DNA from: Rubripirellula reticaptiva
Lineage (GTDB): Bacteria > Planctomycetota > Planctomycetia > Pirellulales > Pirellulaceae
DNA length: 47,882 nucleotides
Assembly (NCBI RefSeq): GCF_007860175.1
Contig: NZ_SJPX01000003.1
Span: 409,488 to 457,369, forward strand
Direction: 5' to 3'
Position numbers and translations under genes: made by a program. The notes under the pieces were generated by a model, which saw only the letters and a list, made by a program, of their open reading frames with translations, ran no database searches and was not told the origin of the DNA. Positions 46,283 to 47,882 of the stretch are shown piece by piece. How positions within the stretch are numbered: the first letter of the stretch is position 1; each line of letters opens with the position of its first letter.

Positions 46283-46546
46283 ATGGATCGACAACGCATG
46301 CTTCTACGCACTCTCGCTGCGTCACCAGACATCGGTCGTGAATCGGGTTTTGTCGTTGATGGGCACGACCGTTTAACTGCCGCCGTTGAATCAGACGCAC
46401 GCCTCATTGTCGAGGCAAAATACGCCGACGAGTGGAACGCGAGTGGGCTGATCCGCCGGTGGAAGTTGCAACGCAAAATGGACGCTGAAATTTCAGTGCT
46501 CGTTGCCGAAATGATGCCAGACGTTTCGCCGGACGCTTTGTTCTGA
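46283..46546 (+). CDS. Small hypothetical protein
   Basis: 87 aa, ATG 31 bp after R'. Charged helical protein (RLTAAVESDARLIVEAKYADEWNASGLIRRWKLQRKMDAEISVLVAEMMPD). Cytoplasmic. Not recognised. Confidence 0.6.
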   Translation: MDRQRMLLRTLAASPDIGRESGFVVDGHDRLTAAVESDARLIVEAKYADEWNASGLIRRWKLQRKMDAEISVLVAEMMPDVSPDALF

Positions 46547-46619
46547 TGATCTACTCGTTAAAAACTGGTCCTGCTCGATGCGGGTAGAGAACTGACGCCC
46601 ATACACGACCCTAAGCGGC

Positions 46620-46709
46620 GGGGAACCAAACGATGCAACCGAGCGGCGAAGTCGGGCGTTTTGAAATTGTTGATCTGCCGTCGCCGCCGGCTGATCGTCA
46701 CCGTTATCC
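46620..46709 (+). repeat. attC-like site 90
   Basis: R'' GGGGAAC, R' GTTATCC; L'' arm CAACCGAGCGGCGA. Confidence 0.9.
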
Positions 46710-46720
46710 CGCTAAGCCAA

Positions 46721-47272
46721 ATGATTGCCGAACTCAAAAAACTCGCCCAGTTGACGAATTCGATTTTGAGGCCTCCTGCCTCCGACGCGACCTTGGAGCT
46801 ACTCAAATCCAGCTATAGCGAAATTCCTGCATTGCTTGTCGAATTGCTTTCATTTGCAGATGGGGAACAAGATTCAAGCTTCAAATCAAATGGAATAATC
46901 GCTTTTGAGGCTTTTATTAGTGCGGAAGAGATTGCAAGAGAGCATGATTTTGTCACATCCTATGAGTACGATGACCTAAATCAATTCGTAGAATGCGATC
47001 GGATCAACCAGCGCCCAAACTGGCATTCTGGCCTGATCCCCATTTCGTTTGGCTATGACCTTCACTGTGTTTGCATCGACATGAATCCTGGCCCTGCCGG
47101 ACGCGTTGGTCAGATACTTGGGCTCAGGCCAATTTGTGGTAATATCCAAGTGATTGCTAACGACCTCGAGGCTTTGATCCAGAAAACGTTAGCTATTTAT
47201 GACGCACGATCTGTTGACGTCAGTGACCCGAATTGCCTTTGTTTGACACTTGACGACTTTCCGCCCCAGTAG
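46721..47272 (+). CDS. SMI1/KNR4 (SUKH) family protein
   Basis: 183 aa from the ATG at 46721. Clear SUKH layout: RPPASDATLELLKSSYSEIPALLVELLSFADGEQ, FISAEEIAREHDF, then the diagnostic NWHSGLIPISFGYDLHCVCIDMNPGPAGRVGQILGL and a final NDLEALIQKTL. Yeast Smi1/Knr4 relatives; bacterial members are typically immunity proteins against polymorphic toxins. No partner toxin is in the cassette or its neighbours. Codon use is more AT-rich than in nearby genes. Confidence 0.85.
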   Translation: MIAELKKLAQLTNSILRPPASDATLELLKSSYSEIPALLVELLSFADGEQDSSFKSNGIIAFEAFISAEEIAREHDFVTSYEYDDLNQFVECDRINQRPNWHSGLIPISFGYDLHCVCIDMNPGPAGRVGQILGLRPICGNIQVIANDLEALIQKTLAIYDARSVDVSDPNCLCLTLDDFPPQ

Positions 47273-47285
47273 CCAGCATATCGCG

Positions 47286-47376
47286 GGATAACAAAACGAT
47301 GCACGCGAAGCCGGACTTGCGCGTGCCAATTGAAGCAATGATTTCCGTTCCGGCTCGGTGATCGTAACCGTTATCG
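47286..47376 (+). repeat. attC-like site 91
   Basis: R'' GGATAAC, R' GTTATCG; L'' arm CACGCGAAGCCGGA. Confidence 0.9.
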
Positions 47377-47673
47377 GCACTTAGTAGCGTTGGAAGATTG
47401 TGCTCGAATTACTCATGCCCGGCTGTCCTTGGTTCTAGCTTGTCCTCTGATCGCCGGCGCAACGCTTGCATCGAACTCAACTCTAATGCCGTTGGGAGCT
47501 CTTGGGGGCCGACAATGGTACGTTCTTCGGCAACACTTCTTGTCGCACGCCGGACGAGAGCCACGCTCGAATATAGTCCTCCGAAAATTAGTTGCTCGAT
47601 CCAGAGACGGCCGATACATTCAGCAAGACGCAACACCGGCGTACCGAAAAAATGGCCCCCGATAAAACAACTC
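47371..47673 (+). other. Gene-less cassette with promoter
   Basis: 303 bp. A TTG-initiated 91-codon frame (47390-47665) and overlapping frames are open on both strands, but none looks protein-like. Ends with TTGCTC-N17-TACATT. Confidence 0.5.
47592..47620 (+). promoter_or_regulatory. Sigma70-like promoter
   Basis: TTGCTC (47592-47597), 17 bp, TACATT (47615-47620), facing the gene at 47798. Confidence 0.4.
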
Positions 47674-47762
47674 CGATAACCATCGGATGCACCGGAGTAC
47701 TCAAAAGTCTTTTCTCTGATGGTCCATCGTTCGTTCGTACCCGGTGATCCGAACTGTTATCC
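47674..47762 (+). repeat. attC-like site 92
   Basis: R'' CGATAAC, R' GTTATCC; L'' arm CACCGGAGTACTC. Confidence 0.9.
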
Positions 47763-47797
47763 GACTGACGTTGCTCGACTTTTTCGTCTCCCTCAAC

Positions 47798-47882
47798 ATG
47801 AAACCAATAGCAAAATCTATCACGATCGTAGCCGGTGTCGCACTCTGGGTGCTCTTGGTCAAACTTAATTGGGGCCTTGCAC
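47798..47882 (+). CDS. Membrane protein, partial; possible family C member 3
   Basis: First 28 residues only, cut by the window end. MKPIAKSITIVAGVALWVLLVKLNWGLA resembles the start of the proteins at 18941 and 21176 (hydrophobic segment followed by xNWGx). Likely a third paralogue of that membrane family. Confidence 0.6.
   Translation, partial: MKPIAKSITIVAGVALWVLLVKLNWGLA

Noticed and set aside
47390-47665. 91-aa gene with TTG start
   Set aside because: Open frames overlap in several phases here and none has protein-like composition; treated as a gene-less cassette.
213-47762. CRISPR array
   Set aside because: Repeats are ~90 bp, palindromic and variable, and the intervals are 130-1000 bp and mostly coding. 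No cas genes.
1-47882. Integron integrase, transposase or phage integrase
   Set aside because: No frame of adequate length shows a tyrosine-recombinase R-H-R-Y pattern or a DDE core. The largest gene (33403-34392) is unrelated.

Overview
The window reads as an uninterrupted interior stretch of a very large integron-type gene-cassette array. 92 attC-like recombination sites of 89-94 bp recur about every 520 bp, all in the same orientation. They enclose 91 complete cassettes plus a partial one at each end. No integrase, attI site, rRNA, tRNA, CRISPR array or transposase is visible. The host is probably a planctomycete of the Rhodopirellula/Pirellulaceae kind. The evidence is a PEP-CTERM anchored protein, many small membrane proteins with an N-terminal NPYxP motif, cysteine-poor leucine-rich repeats with DA/DE-type turns, and inner-membrane leaders of the IRxLLxxxxxxAV type. 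This host assignment is an inference.

Site structure. Each site runs R'' (NNNNAAC), a short spacer, a covarying 5-bp helix, an L'' arm with one extra unpaired base (almost always A), a conserved loop, the matching L' arm, and R' (GTTNNNN). The strongest evidence is that the seven R' bases opening each cassette are the exact reverse complement of the R'' bases closing that same cassette. I checked this for all 91 complete cassettes. R'' and R' inside one site often do not match. This is what crossover between G and TT and excision as circles would leave.

Cargo. About 73 cassettes carry one short gene, usually starting 10-60 bp after R' and often ending on a TAA or TGA supplied by R'' or its spacer. 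Most products are unrecognised. Recognisable ones include two SMI1/KNR4 (SUKH) proteins, an HNH nuclease, a Lar-like zinc ribbon, DUF4303-, DUF4304- and DUF6968-like proteins, a GspE-N domain protein with a zinc domain, an M50-like membrane peptidase, a PEP-CTERM protein, an LRR protein, several lipoproteins and many 1-4-TM proteins. Twelve genes run antisense to the array. Five of these start (Shine-Dalgarno plus start codon) inside the loop of the attC site and read out through its arm into the cassette.

Gene-less cassettes. Nineteen cassettes have no convincing intact gene. Family A (five copies, each body exactly 318 bp) and family B (three copies, 372 bp body) share a sigma70-like element TTGCCG-N17-TAGACT pointing downstream. 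Most other gene-less cassettes also end in a 17/18-bp-spaced promoter-like pair. One has an almost consensus promoter at 14935-14964. Two carry long inverted repeats (2841-2897; 27147-27223 and 27305-27389). The working model is an array in which interspersed promoter cassettes drive blocks of otherwise promoterless cassettes.

Layout: 1-5000 family B copy 1, a hairpin cassette, family A copy 1 and a lipoprotein; 5000-15000 mostly single-gene cassettes, with reversed genes at 5.6-6.2, 10.8-11.1 and 14.3 kb; 14.6-15.5 kb two gene-less cassettes; 15.5-26.5 kb dense membrane/hypothetical cargo; 26.5-30.4 kb rich in gene-less promoter cassettes; 30.4-39 kb mixed, including SUKH and HNH genes; 40-41.4 kb four reversed genes in a row; 41.5-47.9 kb mixed, with an exact duplicate (45777-46245) of the cassette at 26086-26554.
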